64,000 nt of DNA from Ceratobasidium sp. AG-K (GCA_037039685.1 JAWNGF010000005.1:2170001-2234000); one strand, 5' to 3'. Shown: positions 1-11,755, numbered from the stretch's first letter. The notes: generated from the letters alone by a model not told the origin. Numbers and translations are program-made.

Positions 1-186
1 CCTAATTGCTAAATGGGTCTCCAGTGGAACGCCACCAAATCGGAACAAGAAGCCTCGGCCTACACGCGCATCAATCGCTCGACCACTCAACCTGATTCTC
101 CCAACGTCGTTTCGCAGCGCTGCAAACCACGTCCCTAGTTGTGTGCGCCTGAAGCCCCGTATTGCAATATCGTTTTTCACCTGCAT
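1..186 (-). CDS. 5' end of an unidentified gene, cut by the window edge
   Basis: Reading leftwards from an ATG at 184-186, the minus strand is open for 62 codons to the window edge. The peptide is basic and mixed in composition, with several Arg-Gly pairs and a Phe-rich stretch near the edge. I recognise no domain. An open frame of this length at the edge could be a first exon or chance, and no splice site or promoter decides between them. The next gene to the right runs in the opposite direction about 1 kb away. Confidence 0.3.
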   Translation of the reverse strand, partial: MQVKNDIAIRGFRRTQLGTWFAALRNDVGRIRLSGRAIDARVGRGFLFRFGGVPLETHLAIR

Positions 187-1147
187 CACTTTTTGATTAA
201 TCAGTTGGGTATATGCACTGTGATTTTGCGGGCCGGCGGGCCGGTGTCCGAGATGGTTCGCCTGGAACAGGCGGCGACTACGAGTATATAGGATCGGTGC
301 GTGAGCGGTGAGACGATTCTCACTTCGCGCCCCTGTGATCGACGACTGGCTTGGGGAACGTTATCTGACTAGTGGCCTCTGGATTGCTCCATATTTGGCT
401 CACTCGACAACTCATAATTAATGTTCGGCTGTTATTCTCGGTTGAATAATCGGCACCTTCAGCTCTAGTTACAGTAGTCGACCGGTATCTGGATGGTAGC
501 TTAGTTCTTGCTTAATGTCGCTCCTGTCCCCCAATATCCCTCGTCGACTAATATTTTTGTGTGTGGGTAACGATGAGGCCGACACTCGAGGTAGTCCGAA
601 ACTGTCGAGATAACGACGGGTGTGCTAGTCACGGGCGGCAATATTCGGCTGAGCTAGCGTGGGATGGATGCGGGGAACCACTGGAGTTGGCGAGGAAACC
701 GAGGCGTTGGCAGTGCAACGGCCGATTTTGGCCGCCTGGCCTACTAGGTTTTGCTGTCGAGCACAGACCAACCTACGAAACCGACCTCGGAGGACTTCTA
801 ATTAGCTCTCTCGAGGCTTATCAGACTCGTGCGAAGACGGCTCGACTTGGTTCTCATGTGTTGGCGCCGAAGTGGAGAGAAATTTAAATCGGGCGAAGGG
901 TCATGACATCATCACGGACCCTGATGAACGACGCGGTCGTTTGCATCCGATTTTCGCACGAATTTTCGTCCAGCAGCCGACTCAATCGCTCTCTTAAATC
1001 CGCCAAGGCGGACTTGGCTTTAACCCTCCAGGCCTAATTCACACAGGTGCGGATTAATCGCACCTAGAATCACACGCTAAAGCCGCGGTGCTGACTCGAC
1101 CAGTTCAGTCTTAAACCCTCGTTGCCCGACGGTTTTCTCGCACCAAC
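187..1147. other. intergenic stretch without a supported gene
   Basis: The stretch includes a 108-codon plus-strand open frame at 561-887. It begins with a non-ATG codon, shows no recognisable domain and has no splice-linked extension, so I do not call it. The right part should contain the promoter of the NADH dehydrogenase gene that starts at 1148. Confidence 0.5.
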
Positions 1148-3402
1148 ATGATGCACATTCCTCGAGGTGAGTAATCAGGCCTTTTGTAATCTGGATTAGA
1201 ACTTGGCTGAGACTTGGCTCAGCTGCGTCGCTTGCCAGACGCCAGATTCCGCGACTAGCAGTCCCGCGTCGTATCCCGCATGCACCCCTCCTAGTACCTA
1301 CACGCACATTTGCAACTCCGACTTCCCAGGTTCCCCCCAACCCTACGCCTGCTGCTCCCGAGTCGACTACTCAAGCGGCCCCGATTATTATTGTTAAACC
1401 TCTCTCGCGCTGGCGTTCATTTCTCCAGACTCTTGGACGTGTTACGCTCGTCTCTCTTTTGACTGCGACTGGAATTTTCATTTACGTGACGCAAAAAGAC
1501 CGTCATCCAGGCGACCAAAAACCGTTTGATCCCGAAAAGAAAACAATTGTTATCTTGGGTTCAGGATGGGGTGCTACGAGTATGCTCAAGGTACGCTAGG
1601 CGTCTGTTTCTTAATCAGAGCTAAATGCAAACTTGGACAGGCCCTGGATACCGAAGACTACAACGTAGTAGTCATTTCTCCCCGGAATTACTTCCTTTTC
1701 ACTCCGCTCTTGCCCTCTGTCGCCATTGGAACTCTCGACTCGCGCAGCATTATTCAACCTACGCGCTACATTACCCGTCACAAGTCGCGTCGTGTGTATG
1801 TTTACGAGGCAGAGGCCCAATCGGTTGACGTGAGTTATCTCTTCGGTCGACTTCGGAGCGTCACGTGCCTAACTGTCCCTCGTTCTTCCTATCATTTGCC
1901 CTGATCGTCATTGGTCAAAACCTAAATTCAGCCGATCAACAAGACGGTCACGTTCGAGGATAACTCGCCCATTAAGGGCGGAATTAGCTCGACGACGATT
2001 CCATATGATTATTTGGTCTATGCTGTGGGTGCCGAGACGCAGACGTTTGGTATTCCCGGTGTGCGCGAGTACTCGTGCTTCATGAAGGAGTTGCACGATG
2101 GTGAAAAGTTGCGCACTCAGATTATGGATTGTGAGTCTATATCTACAAATATGTACTGTTATACTGAACGCGCGTAGGCATTGAGTCGGCAGCGTTCAAG
2201 GACCAGAGCGATGAAGAGATCGACCGCTTGTTGCATACCATTGTCGTTGGAGGTGGCCCAACCGGTGTGGAGCTCAGCGGAGAGTTGCACGATTTCTTGA
2301 AGGTGCGGTCATCGTTTTAATTCTTGGGGCTGTGTCTGATAATCATACAGGAGGATCTGGAAAACTGGTACCCTGATATCGCGCCTCGCTTGCGTATTAC
2401 TTTGATCGAAGCGTGAGTATTCGGGTTATCGCTCACCTGAGACCACGGCTTAATGAAAGGGTAGCTTGCCGAACGTGCTGCCGACGTTCTCCCGAGAGCT
2501 GATCAAGTATACCGAATCAACCTTCAAAGAAAACAAGATTGACGTGTTGACCAAGGCTAGTCGCTGCACATTAATATCCTTTCACATACTAACCCTCGAT
2601 TAGACCATGGTCAAAGAAATTAAAGAAAAATCCGTAATTGTCCAAAACGCCGCCGGAGAAAAGATTGAGATTCCGTACGGAACCATCATCTGGGCAGCCG
2701 GCAACGTCGGCCGACCAATCACTCGCAAGCTGATGGAGTACTTCCCTGAGCACCAAACCAACCGACGTGGAATCACCGTCGATGACTTTTTGTGCATGAA
2801 GGGCGCAGACGGTATTTTCGCTGTCGGAGACGTGAGTTCATCGTACATTCATGTAAACGGACACTGATTTTTGGGTAGTGCACGGCAACTTCGTACGCTC
2901 CTACCGCCCAAGTCGCCTCTCAAGAAGGCACCTACCTCGCCCGGCTGTTCGGCCAACTTGCCAAGAAGGAAAAACTCGAAAAACGCTTGGCTGAACTGCG
3001 TCAGTCCAACGCCCCGGCCGAGGAGATCGAGGCCGCGGTCAAGCAAATCAACAAGGCGAGCAAAATCCGGCCGTTCCATTATTCGCACCAGGGATCGTTG
3101 GCGTACATTGGAAGTGAAAAGGCGATTGCCGACTTGCCATTCTTGAACGGCAACGTGAGTTTTTCAATTCTTGGGTGCGATGGCGCTGATGGCGTGGCAA
3201 TAGTTTGCGAGCGGAGGCGTGGCGACTTATCTTTTCTGGCGCTCTGCGTACCTTTCGAACTTGTTCTCTCTCCGAAATCGTGTGCTTGTGAGCAATGATT
3301 GGTTAAAGACCAAGATTTTTGGACGGTGCGTTATATCTTTTTTCGGTGTTATAACTAGACTAACATGTTTCGGGATGATACAGTGATGTGAGTCGCGAGT
3401 GA
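1148..3402 (+). CDS. NDE1: alternative (type II, rotenone-insensitive) mitochondrial NADH:ubiquinone oxidoreductase
   Basis: A single-subunit flavoprotein that passes electrons from NADH to ubiquinone without pumping protons. Reading splice sites by eye gives about ten exons: 1148-1166, 1223-1590, 1641-1829, 1932-2130, 2178-2302, 2351-2412, 2465-2555, 2604-2831, 2879-3154, 3204-3325 and a last piece from 3384. The ATG at 1148 joined across a 56 nt intron gives an Arg/Ala/Pro-rich presequence with almost no acidic residues, then a hydrophobic segment ([20 protein letters not shown]). The first Rossmann motif is [11 protein letters not shown], the second is [15 protein letters not shown], and GIFAVGDC is the late FAD-binding motif. 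The C-terminus [14 protein letters not shown] is typical of the family. The membrane segment after the presequence suggests an external (Nde) rather than internal form; that is inference. The intron at 2556-2603 begins with GC, not GT. Confidence 0.9.
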
Positions 3403-4325
3403 ACTCGGCAGACTAGACATTTTGGCTACACCAATGGCCTGGGCTTCTTGATCAGCTTGATTTCTTGAATGTGATTCTCAACATAGACGGTTCTCCTGCA
3501 TAGATTTCTTTTTTCTCTTTTATGCTGTAGGATTGCTGTATGTTATCGCTGTTGTTTTCATATAATTGTTTTTATTGCGCCAGCATGAGTGAACATGTAG
3601 TAAGATGAGTGCGCGCATATGTGTAAGTAGAGCTGATATCTGAATGATTGACGGATGTATGCGGTCAAATTCGCTAATAATCACGGGTTCTATTTACGTC
3701 AGACAACCACGGCAGCTCTCTGGACCCGAATACCGCCACGAGTGCAGGTCGTCGTCGTTCAGACGACCAGCCTAAACTGTTCTTCCATCCCATGAAATAT
3801 TTATTAAGAAACTTGGTCATGACGATTTTGCCTTTGTCACTTCTATCGGCACCAACTCAGAGTCGTCCTCAGGATCCTCTTATTGTTCTCAAGTTCGAAA
3901 TCTGCGACGAAGCGATCCCATGTCCACCGGGTAAGAGTTCACCGGTGATGGACGATGATCCTCTCCTTCTGATACACGGGCGTGGATGCAGGGCAGACTT
4001 GTTACAGGGATGAAGAATCGCCGTTCGGCCTCTGCTGGGCAAATGTGGATGGCAAGCAGCGAGTTCAAGCGAGCAGGGTGCTGGACGATTAGATTCGGGC
4101 ATGGTTCCACCCCGATTCGATATCAATATCATCCATTTAGAGTTTCTATCGATTGTTCTTACGAATAACAATCCATTTGCGCCATTGTGAGACTATCGAT
4201 GGCGTGGTTCGTAGATGAGCTCAAGGATCCCATTTGACTCTTCGGCTGATCAGCGTGCCCATTAGACGCTGGCTTTTAAAGTTTCCCAGCACCCCGCAGA
4301 TTCAGTGTGCCTATCACTTTTAACC
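3403..4325. other. intergenic stretch, no supported gene
   Basis: It holds the 3' flank of the NADH dehydrogenase and presumably the promoter of the F-box gene. Short open frames lie on both strands at 3792-4171. The plus-strand one (3792-4013) begins with a hydrophobic signal-like segment, but it has no cysteine pattern or partner exon that would let me call a secreted protein. Confidence 0.45.
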
Positions 4326-5936
4326 ATGTACGAGTTCCATGAAGCTAGCAGCCAGATTCGATTTGCCCTTCACAGCTATCCTGATCTCTATATCGCCACA
4401 CGAAATCAGGACGAACGTAGGGATATACTGGACACCCCTTCTTCTTGCTTCACGAACGGCGTTGCTAGCAATCTCAAGTGGAATACTACCTACGAGGCAA
4501 CCGTAGAGCACGTTGGCACTATGCCACGACAAATCAGTAACCATCGCTCCGATATCGTGTCCATAAACTCTCTTCCAGCTGAACTCCTAACTCACATCTT
4601 CGATCTAGTCCATCTTTTGGACACTTGTTGTATCGGGGACAGTGACAGTGCCGAGACAGTAACCTTCAGTCCAAGCCCGTACGAATCCATATCCCATGTC
4701 TGCTCGTATTGGCGCTCTATCGCTCTCGGGTCGCCCAGGCCCTGGTCCCATATTGACCTCGCGCCATACCACCGCCTTGGCCCACAACTTGCCGTCCGGG
4801 CGCAGGCCTTCATAGATCGAGCAGTTGATTTGCCGTTGTCGATACACATTAGCGCTGCTAGCTCCAACGACGAGAGCTTCGATATGACCCAATCATCGGA
4901 GCTCTACAGCAGGATCGCCAATCGAGCGCAATCTTTGGCGCTTCACACCAATCAACAGAGCCTTGAGAGCCTTGCCATGATCCTCGACCGGTTCTTGTCG
5001 AGCGGGATACCCGGGATATTGAACAAGCTAACGCTAAAGGGCAAGGAAAGCCGAAATATTAGAAGCTTCATAGCGTCCGGTGATTCTGGCTGGGAAAATA
5101 GCGGCTTAACACCTTGGACACTGAACCTACCCCATTCACGCGTTGAGGACGTCTTGCGAGGCGTCACAGACCTTGAGCTCGCGAATACGTATTTCTGCTG
5201 GCAGAGTCAAGCGTACCATGGTCTCAGGAGCCTTTCCCTGACTGGTTCAGTAGAACTTCCGATCACTGTACCCCAGCTTGCAACAATCCTAGGCTCGAGC
5301 CTTAGACTACGTTCTCTACATTTCGGAATCTACATCGAAGTCGTTCAAAACGCTGCTTTCCCTTCTCCTATCCCCCTCGATGATTTAGAAGTGTTACAGT
5401 TGGAATCCAGAACTCCCAGACAACAATTAGCGCTGCTCCAGCTGCTTGCTCCAGGCCCGCGCGCCCTACAGATGTCCATTCGAGTTCTTAGCTCTGATGT
5501 ATCCTTGTTGAGTAGCGCCAGCTTCAGGAGCTTCGTTAGCCGCTCCAAGCTAGCGCACCTTCGGTTGTGCGGCTCACGTTCAGCCCTACCATTGCCTGAG
5601 CTTCTCATTCATCTGCCTAGCCATCTCGAAACCCTGGAGTTAGAAGAGTATTCGCTAGTTGGCAGCGATAGGTGTTCCTCAAACCAAACACAATACAACA
5701 ACTTTCCGACCACATTTCAACTGGAGTCGCTGCGCTTAAGATCATGCACAGTGGATCTGAGGGATCTTCTATGGATGCACGAGCTGAATATTGTTCACAG
5801 AATCAGCGCTCAGGAGCACACATGCACTATTGATTACGACGGCGGAAGCATGGGGAGTGTGGTTAACGACATCGGGAAATTGAGGGACAAGCTGGCCGAG
5901 TTACGGTTGCGGAGCTCACCAATAGTAAACCTATAA
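4326..5936 (+). CDS. F-box domain protein with leucine-rich C-terminal region
   Basis: An uninterrupted frame of about 536 codons. F-box proteins recruit substrates to SCF ubiquitin ligases through Skp1. The F-box lies at about residues 78-125 from the ATG at 4326: INSLPAELLTHIFDLVHLLD, then the second half with HVCSYWRSIALGSPRPWSHI. The rest is rich in Leu with LRR-like spacing (SLRLRSLHFGI, LPSHLETLELEEYSL), as in the large family of F-box proteins of Agaricomycetes. The open frame extends 21 nt upstream without an ATG, so 4326 is the first ATG. A second in-frame ATG at 4521 lies just before the F-box and could be the true start. The gene has no intron. The substrate is unknown. A broken relative lies at 56.5 kb. 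Confidence 0.8.
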   Translation: MYEFHEASSQIRFALHSYPDLYIATRNQDERRDILDTPSSCFTNGVASNLKWNTTYEATVEHVGTMPRQISNHRSDIVSINSLPAELLTHIFDLVHLLDTCCIGDSDSAETVTFSPSPYESISHVCSYWRSIALGSPRPWSHIDLAPYHRLGPQLAVRAQAFIDRAVDLPLSIHISAASSNDESFDMTQSSELYSRIANRAQSLALHTNQQSLESLAMILDRFLSSGIPGILNKLTLKGKESRNIRSFIASGDSGWENSGLTPWTLNLPHSRVEDVLRGVTDLELANTYFCWQSQAYHGLRSLSLTGSVELPITVPQLATILGSSLRLRSLHFGIYIEVVQNAAFPSPIPLDDLEVLQLESRTPRQQLALLQLLAPGPRALQMSIRVLSSDVSLLSSASFRSFVSRSKLAHLRLCGSRSALPLPELLIHLPSHLETLELEEYSLVGSDRCSSNQTQYNNFPTTFQLESLRLRSCTVDLRDLLWMHELNIVHRISAQEHTCTIDYDGGSMGSVVNDIGKLRDKLAELRLRSSPIVNL

Positions 5937-6016
5937 GTGCGTTTGCGGAAGATAGATGGTATTGAGCTTTGGTAATTTGTTGGTGTAATTAATTGTTATC
6001 TGACTCTCATAAGATG

Positions 6017-7545
6017 CTAAGTGTACCCCTGGATTGCCTGCGGAACATATGTCTCCTCCAAGTGCTTTATTTCGTCCTCCGTCAGCTTCACATGAATGGC
6101 GCCTAGGAGCGCGTTCCCGTGAGACGTTGGCCGCATATAGTCAAGGAGATGGGAACTCACCTATACTATCTTCTAGGTTCTTGAGACTTGTTGTTCCAAT
6201 GATCGGAGCGCTCACTATATCCTTCGATAAGCTCCAAGCAATAGCCACCTGCGCCATGCTGATTCCACGAGCTTTCGCGATCTTTTCGACCCTAGAATTG
6301 AGTTATAAACAGTCGGTTTTGGCCATGACAAGGCAATATCTTCATACCTAAGTATTACTTCCTCATTGGCCTTTTTAGTTGGCTCTAGCATGCTAGACCA
6401 TCTTTAACACAAGTTAAAATCAACCACCACAGGGTCTTACCAGTTATCTCACCGAGTAGTTTCGCTCCGAAGGGTCGTTTGAGTAGGAGGCCGGGCCAGT
6501 AGCCCTTGACAAAGTGGTGACCAAGGAATCATCCCTACTTCGAACATCTATACGCCCGAATGGAGGAATATGAGCAAGGTGAGTAGCCAAGCTTTTTAAA
6601 TTTTCGGTCCGAACTTACCTTGAGGGTAGGAATCATCTCCCTTTCTTCTTCCCTGTACAGTAGATTGTGCTGGTTTTGCATCGAGATGAACGGTGTCAGC
6701 TTGTTGTTGATCGCGTAGTTTTGCATTGCATGGAACTGGTACGCATGGCAGCTGGACATGCCAATGTATCGGGCGTATCCAGCCTTGACTACGTCATGAA
6801 GGGCCTGCATGGTTTCAGCAATAGGAGTGTCATAATCAAAACGGTGACATTGAAGGACATCGACGTATTCGAGTTGCAAGCGTTCTAATGAATGCTTGAC
6901 CGACTCGAAGATATGCTGCAGTAACGAGAGTTATTTTAGCACGCTTGAGGGCCTAACCATCGATACCAAACTTGCCTTTCGACTCAGGCCGTACTGGTTT
7001 ACATACCCCGCCGCGTTGGCCGTAGCACTGTCGCTTCCTCGGATAAAAACAGCGGGCTCACGAGCAACTACATGGAACAGCTGTGTAAATTCTTTAGGAC
7101 ACAAAATACAGTGCGCAGTGAATAATACAAAATCCACATACCTTGGTCATGACCACGATCTCGTCCCTGGGGAGCTTCAACTGCTTGATTGCCTTACCCA
7201 AGATGCGTTCCGATTCGCCGTTAGAATAGACATTAGCTGTATCAAACGTCTGAATCCCAGCATCGTAACTAATAACGCGAGTAAATAACGGTAAGACTCG
7301 ATCTGGAAGTTTGAACGGACATTAAGACTCACGCAGCTTTGATATGTTTTATCCCCTCTTCCTCGTCTAGGACCCACTTGCCCCATTCGCTAGAACCATA
7401 GCTCATAAGCCCCAAGATAATCCGGGAAACCTTGAGGCCAGAGGTTCCCAAGCGAACTTTGGTAGGAGGTTAATAAAAGCACAGGCTGCGATGGACAGAA
7501 CACACCATATGACATTTGTTTGCTGTTCTCTTTGGTGGACGACAT
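6017..7545 (-). CDS. aldo/keto reductase, paralogue 1
   Basis: An NADPH-dependent oxidoreductase of the aryl-alcohol dehydrogenase-like AKR type. Nine exons with eight introns can be read from ATG 7543-7545 to TAG 6017-6019. Visible landmarks in order: [20 protein letters not shown] (strand 1), [19 protein letters not shown] with the catalytic Asp and Tyr, IVVMTK with the catalytic Lys, [11 protein letters not shown] with the catalytic His, [26 protein letters not shown], and a C-terminal cofactor segment ending [15 protein letters not shown]. The closing peptide is [14 protein letters not shown]. The frame is intact at every junction I read. The fourth intron (6916-6975) has a GC donor in the context GAAAG|GCAAGT. 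The substrate cannot be told. A close paralogue on the same strand is at 10180-11700, with a different small gene between them. Confidence 0.85.
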
Positions 7546-7595
7546 GACAGACGTAGATCACGGGCGGAGGTATTTTAGGGCAGTCGCTCGGAACC

Positions 7596-7656
7596 ACTTA
7601 TATACCAATGATCGGGTGGAGGCTAGGGTGGAGGCTGGGTGGAGGTCTAGTGGAGG
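7596..7656 (-). promoter_or_regulatory. TATA box and 12-bp-spaced GGGTGGAGG repeats upstream of aldo/keto reductase 1
   Basis: On the minus strand a TATATAAG-type box lies at about 7598-7605, roughly 55 nt upstream of the ATG. Beyond it the plus strand reads GGGTGGAGG at 7614, 7626 and 7638, then a variant GTGGAGG at about 7649, so three copies are exactly 12 bp apart. The same TATA box and repeated GGTGGAGG motif occur upstream of the paralogue at 11.76-11.84 kb. A role as a transcription-factor array is inference. Confidence 0.6.
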
Positions 7657-7659
7657 ATG

Positions 7660-8657
7660 ACCGATGAAGATCAAACCTTCGAGGCCGAGATCCCCATTAG
7701 CTCAAGATGGTGTAGCTTCTCGGTGGGGTTTTAAAACGTTGTTCTATCTTAGTCGTACATGTCGAAGGGTAGTATCGCAAGCTCTGACCCTGGGCAGTCG
7801 AATAACTCAATTATCAAAGGAGAGGTAGACGGTGAAGTATGAATAGGCGAGTGATTTAACTGCACCCCAGTACTAGTACCCTTTAGCGGCATATATCTTA
7901 GGAAGAAATTATTAGACCTCAATTGGTTATGTCCCAATGCTACCTAATAAAGCTAGCTATGGCTAGTATTCGCTCGGGCAGACATGTCTAATGAAATGTT
8001 GGATGATGCGAGCCTGGAACCACGAATGAAAAATCTGCTGTGGATCCACTGGGTGTCTCAATTGTTGACCTTGCGGCGAAGTTTGATGTCATGTATAAAT
8101 GATGCCCAACTAGTGTGACCGCCGGTGAGTCGGAGGAATCCTTTGGAAATACCCTAATATAGATGCTCCTCTTTCCTAAGTATACTGTAACTCTTGCAAG
8201 CACTGGGCGCAGAAATCTCACGGTGACCTATTCAAACACACTACCAAACTTATAGCTCGTTTAATTGCCCTCAGACCTGCGGGGCCTTATGTATGCGTAA
8301 GCAAAGCTCGTTTTCACCAACAAAACAAGCTTCAAATACTCCCAAACTCTCCTAATCAAATTCGACTGCGTATTGTATCCCATTAGGTTCATCTCTTTGA
8401 ATTTGGAGTCTTTCAAAAGCGCACAATTCCAGTCGAGACTCAATACGCTCACGAAGCGCTTTTTTCATTCTTAGTTGGTAACCCCGATTCTCGCAGCATC
8501 CTAGTACGTTAACCGAATCTGGTAATAGCCTGATTGTATCATAATAGCCTGACAGCAGGTAATGCATTCCTCCCTCTGGCTAGACAACACTAACAAAGTG
8601 TGTCTAGGCCCGATTGATCGTTGCAGCACGCGATATACTTGTAGGTTCATTCTATTT
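7660..8657. other. intergenic stretch, no supported gene
   Basis: Only short open frames without domains are seen on either strand (for example 7988-8221 and 8352-8567, minus). There are no convincing exon pairs. Confidence 0.5.
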
Positions 8658-9511
8658 CTAACCAGAAGTGGTCCGACCCGACCCAGGGACCCCGCTACTG
8701 TAGGGTTTCACAGGGCTTGTCAGAATACATCGCGTTGCACAAATATAGGTATTTTGTTGAAAGTTACGCTTGCCCTTCCTAGGGGCCTGGTTCGCCTTTG
8801 GACCTTGATTTGAGTTTGGACTAACTAAAAAGGAGCAGAGCCCATCGAGCAGAACGTCCAATCCATTTTTCTCCAAATGCAATGACATGCCTCGGACAAG
8901 AATGAAGCTACCCATGTCCGGATGTGGTGTATTCTGGAAGCGAGCGACGCTGCTCTCTGGACGTCGCACAATAAGATTAAATGGCACACAACCACGTCGC
9001 TATATGCACATGCATACGAGTCAAGCTGGCAAAAACAGAATATTGACAATAATGAAAGATAGCCTAGCACACGGTGATAGACATCAGTTTCAAAGCCGTA
9101 TCCACTCCTGAAACCTCTTTGACAGTACCAATTGTCAATACGCTGAGTGCAGGAGTCGATTGAACTCCCATCTCGGAATAACAACCATGGTTGATGAAGT
9201 TCTCGGCAAAAATGATGGGGTTGCCGTTGACAAGAAAGTACATTTCACCAGCCATCAGGACAGCCGTTCCATCTGGAACGTTTTCACCCCAGAAATCTAA
9301 GTGGTACGAATACGAATATAGTGTTGGCAATTGGGAAAAGATTTTGCAGAACAGATAGCAAGGACACACAGATACCAACCAAACCGGGGTCGACTGAGCC
9401 TGGAAGAGTAAACTTGCAGGCCACAATCCGAGCATTTGGATGCGACGAGTGGGGTGAAGGAACGTCGCCAATAATTACCGCCCCGTAGACAGGACGATGA
9501 CGACTAGGCAT
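8658..9511 (-). CDS. unidentified three-exon gene between the two aldo/keto reductases
   Basis: I do not recognise this family. From ATG 9511 the first exon encodes MPSRHRPVYGAVIIGDVPSP and continues to VACKFTLPGSVDP. An 88 nt intron (about 9299-9386) leads to an exon with FWGENVPDGTAVLMAGEMYF and NFINHGCYSEMGVQST. A third exon, reached by a weaker GTGTGC donor after MSIT, gives NLIVRRPESSVARFQNTPH and GMSLHLEKNGLDVLLDGLC. Composition and continuity of sense look like real protein. If the second intron is not used, translation stops after MSITVC at about 9070. No signal peptide or membrane segment is seen. Confidence 0.45.
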
Positions 9512-10179
9512 TGTGAGAGTGTAGTAAACTTAGAGAGAAGATGCGAGTAGGTGGGTAGGAGAACCAGGTTGAGATGTAGGTGAATGGTACTCACCATTGT
9601 TACAAATTCATGTGTTTAAATACTGTAGATCGCGGACCTCTGCGTTCTAGTGAGGTGAGAAAAATATGGTTGGTTGTTTGTAATACGTGTATTTGTAGGT
9701 CCTCGGTAGTGAGTGAAACAATCTTATGTATAAGACTTGCTCTAGTCTACCATCTCGGCAGTCGCGCAATTCCAGGTATCACCGTTTGTGTAACTTTGAT
9801 GAGCAAGGTGATTATTGCTTATCACAAAACCGGCTAAGTCAGTGGGACAAGCGTGTTTCCACAGACCCTTGACGTGCAGTAGAAAGTGCAGTAATGTTTG
9901 TACACTTGATCACATGATTTTGGTACTGGCAGAGAAACCGGGCTTATTTCAGATTGAATTTGGCCTGTGGGGAGACCTTGCAGTAGCAAGGTAACTCGGC
10001 CGTCTCTTATGTAACAAAGATCTAAGTTTGTGCATTTCGTTGCTACAATACTTCTCTATCTTAACCCATTTACTATATATATGATGAGGTCGACTTCCTC
10101 AAGTCCCGGATCGATCTTTCGTCCAATGTGGGTTATTTGTATCCATTTGTTGCATGTTGTATTATTATAGCAATGTACT
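9512..10179. other. intergenic stretch, no supported gene
   Basis: It lies between the unidentified gene (its promoter side) and the 3' end of aldo/keto reductase 2. One open frame at 9580-9837 (+) shows no domain. Confidence 0.5.
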
Positions 10180-11700
10180 TCAAGCGTAACCTTGGATTGC
10201 CTGTGGCACATAGGTTTGCTCCAAGTGTTTGATCTCTTCCTCCGTCAGCTTCACATGAATGGCGCCTAAGGACGTGCTCTCGTAAGGCATCGGCCGCATA
10301 TAGTCAAAGAGTTTTTGACGCACCTATACTATCTTCCAGGTTCTCGAGGCTTGTAGTTCCGATAATCGGCGCGCTCACTACATCCTTCGATAAGCTCCAA
10401 GCGATAGCAACTTGTGCCATGCTTATTCCCCGCGCTTTCGCAATTTTCTCAACCCTGAAAATTGACAATAAGCACGAGGGGTGGTTGTGAGTGCGATGGA
10501 TTTTGCTTGCCTCAGTATAACCTCCTCGTTGGCATTCTTGGTTGGCTCGATCATACTAGACCACCTGCGATGGATGTTAGCATCGTTAGACTAGGACGTG
10601 TGACAATGCTCACCGGGTAGTCTCACTTCGGAGCGTACTTTGAGTCGGAGGCCGAGCCAATACGCCCTGGCAAAGCGGGGACCACGGGATCATTCCAACC
10701 TGGAACATCTATGGGTGCTTATATCAGTGCTAGGTCAACGAATAGGGGTATAGGAGTCTAGTCTTGCCTTAAGAGTAGGGATCATCTCCCTCTCTTCTTC
10801 CCTGTACAATAGATTGTGCTGGTTTTGCATCGAGATGAACGGTGTCAGCTTGTTGTTGATCGCATAGTTCTGCATTGCGTGGAACTGGTACGCGTGACAG
10901 CTGGACATGCCAATGTATCGGGCGTATCCAGCTTGGACAACGTCGTGGAGGGCCTGCATGGTTTCAGCAATGGGTGTGTTGTAATCGAAGCGGTGACACT
11001 GAAGGACGTCGACATAATCGAGCTGCAAACGCTCAAGAGAGTGTTTGACCGACTCGAAGATATGCTACATCAGATTGGGGGTCAGCAAAGTCCCGCCGCT
11101 GGGAATCATGGAAAGGCGCACCTTTCTGCTAAGTCCGTACTGATTCACGTACCCCGACGCGTCAGCGAGAGCACTGTTACTTGCGGGGACGGCTCCACCA
11201 GGCTCACGGGTGACTACCCCGAATAACTGCATAATTGGTTCAAGCGAGAAATCAGTGAACACGGTGTGGAGGGGTGATACCTACTAACCTTGGTCATAAC
11301 CACAATTTCGTCGCGTGGGAGCTTTAGCTGTTTGATAGCCTTTCCCAGGATTCGTTCAGAGTCACCATTCGAATATACGTTGGCAGTGTCGAAGGATTGA
11401 ACCCCGGCATCATAACTGTAATGGAAGCAATCCGTGAGAGGAAGTCCATGTGGTCATGTGTCTGCAGTGTGTAATGGCAACACTCACGCTGCTTTAATGT
11501 GCTTGATCCCCTCTTCCTCATTCAAAACCCACTTGCCCCACTCGGTATTCCCATAACTCATCAATCCCAAGATAATACGTGAGACCTTGAGGCCAGAGTT
11601 TCCTAGGCGCACTACAATCTTTGTATGAGCTATGTGACAAAAGGATTAATAAAGCTAACAAACCGTAGGTCATTTGCTTTTTGGTTCCTTCTGAAGACAT
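10180..11700 (-). CDS. aldo/keto reductase, paralogue 2
   Basis: Same family and same exon layout as the copy at 6.0-7.5 kb. Start ATG 11698-11700 ([12 protein letters not shown]), end TGA 10180-10182 (peptide [14 protein letters not shown]). Landmarks are [20 protein letters not shown], the Asp/Tyr motif [55 protein letters not shown] and [17 protein letters not shown]. All eight introns are readable and the frame is intact. Two introns use GC donors: 10709-10767 (AAG|GCAAGA) and 10455-10510 (GAG|GCAAGC). Paralogue 1 has GT at both places. The coding exons are clearly closer to each other than the introns are, so the duplication is not recent. The substrate is unknown. Confidence 0.85.
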
Positions 11701-11755
11701 GGTGGATTGTGTGATGGTTCGCAAGTAGGAGTGCCGCTTGGAAACATGAGTGATC

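Noticed and set aside
561..887. 108-codon open frame
   Set aside because: Non-ATG start, no domain, no linked exon.
3792..4013. Open frame with an N-terminal hydrophobic stretch, possible secreted protein
   Set aside because: No cysteine pattern, no promoter evidence, and overlapping frames on the other strand of equal length.
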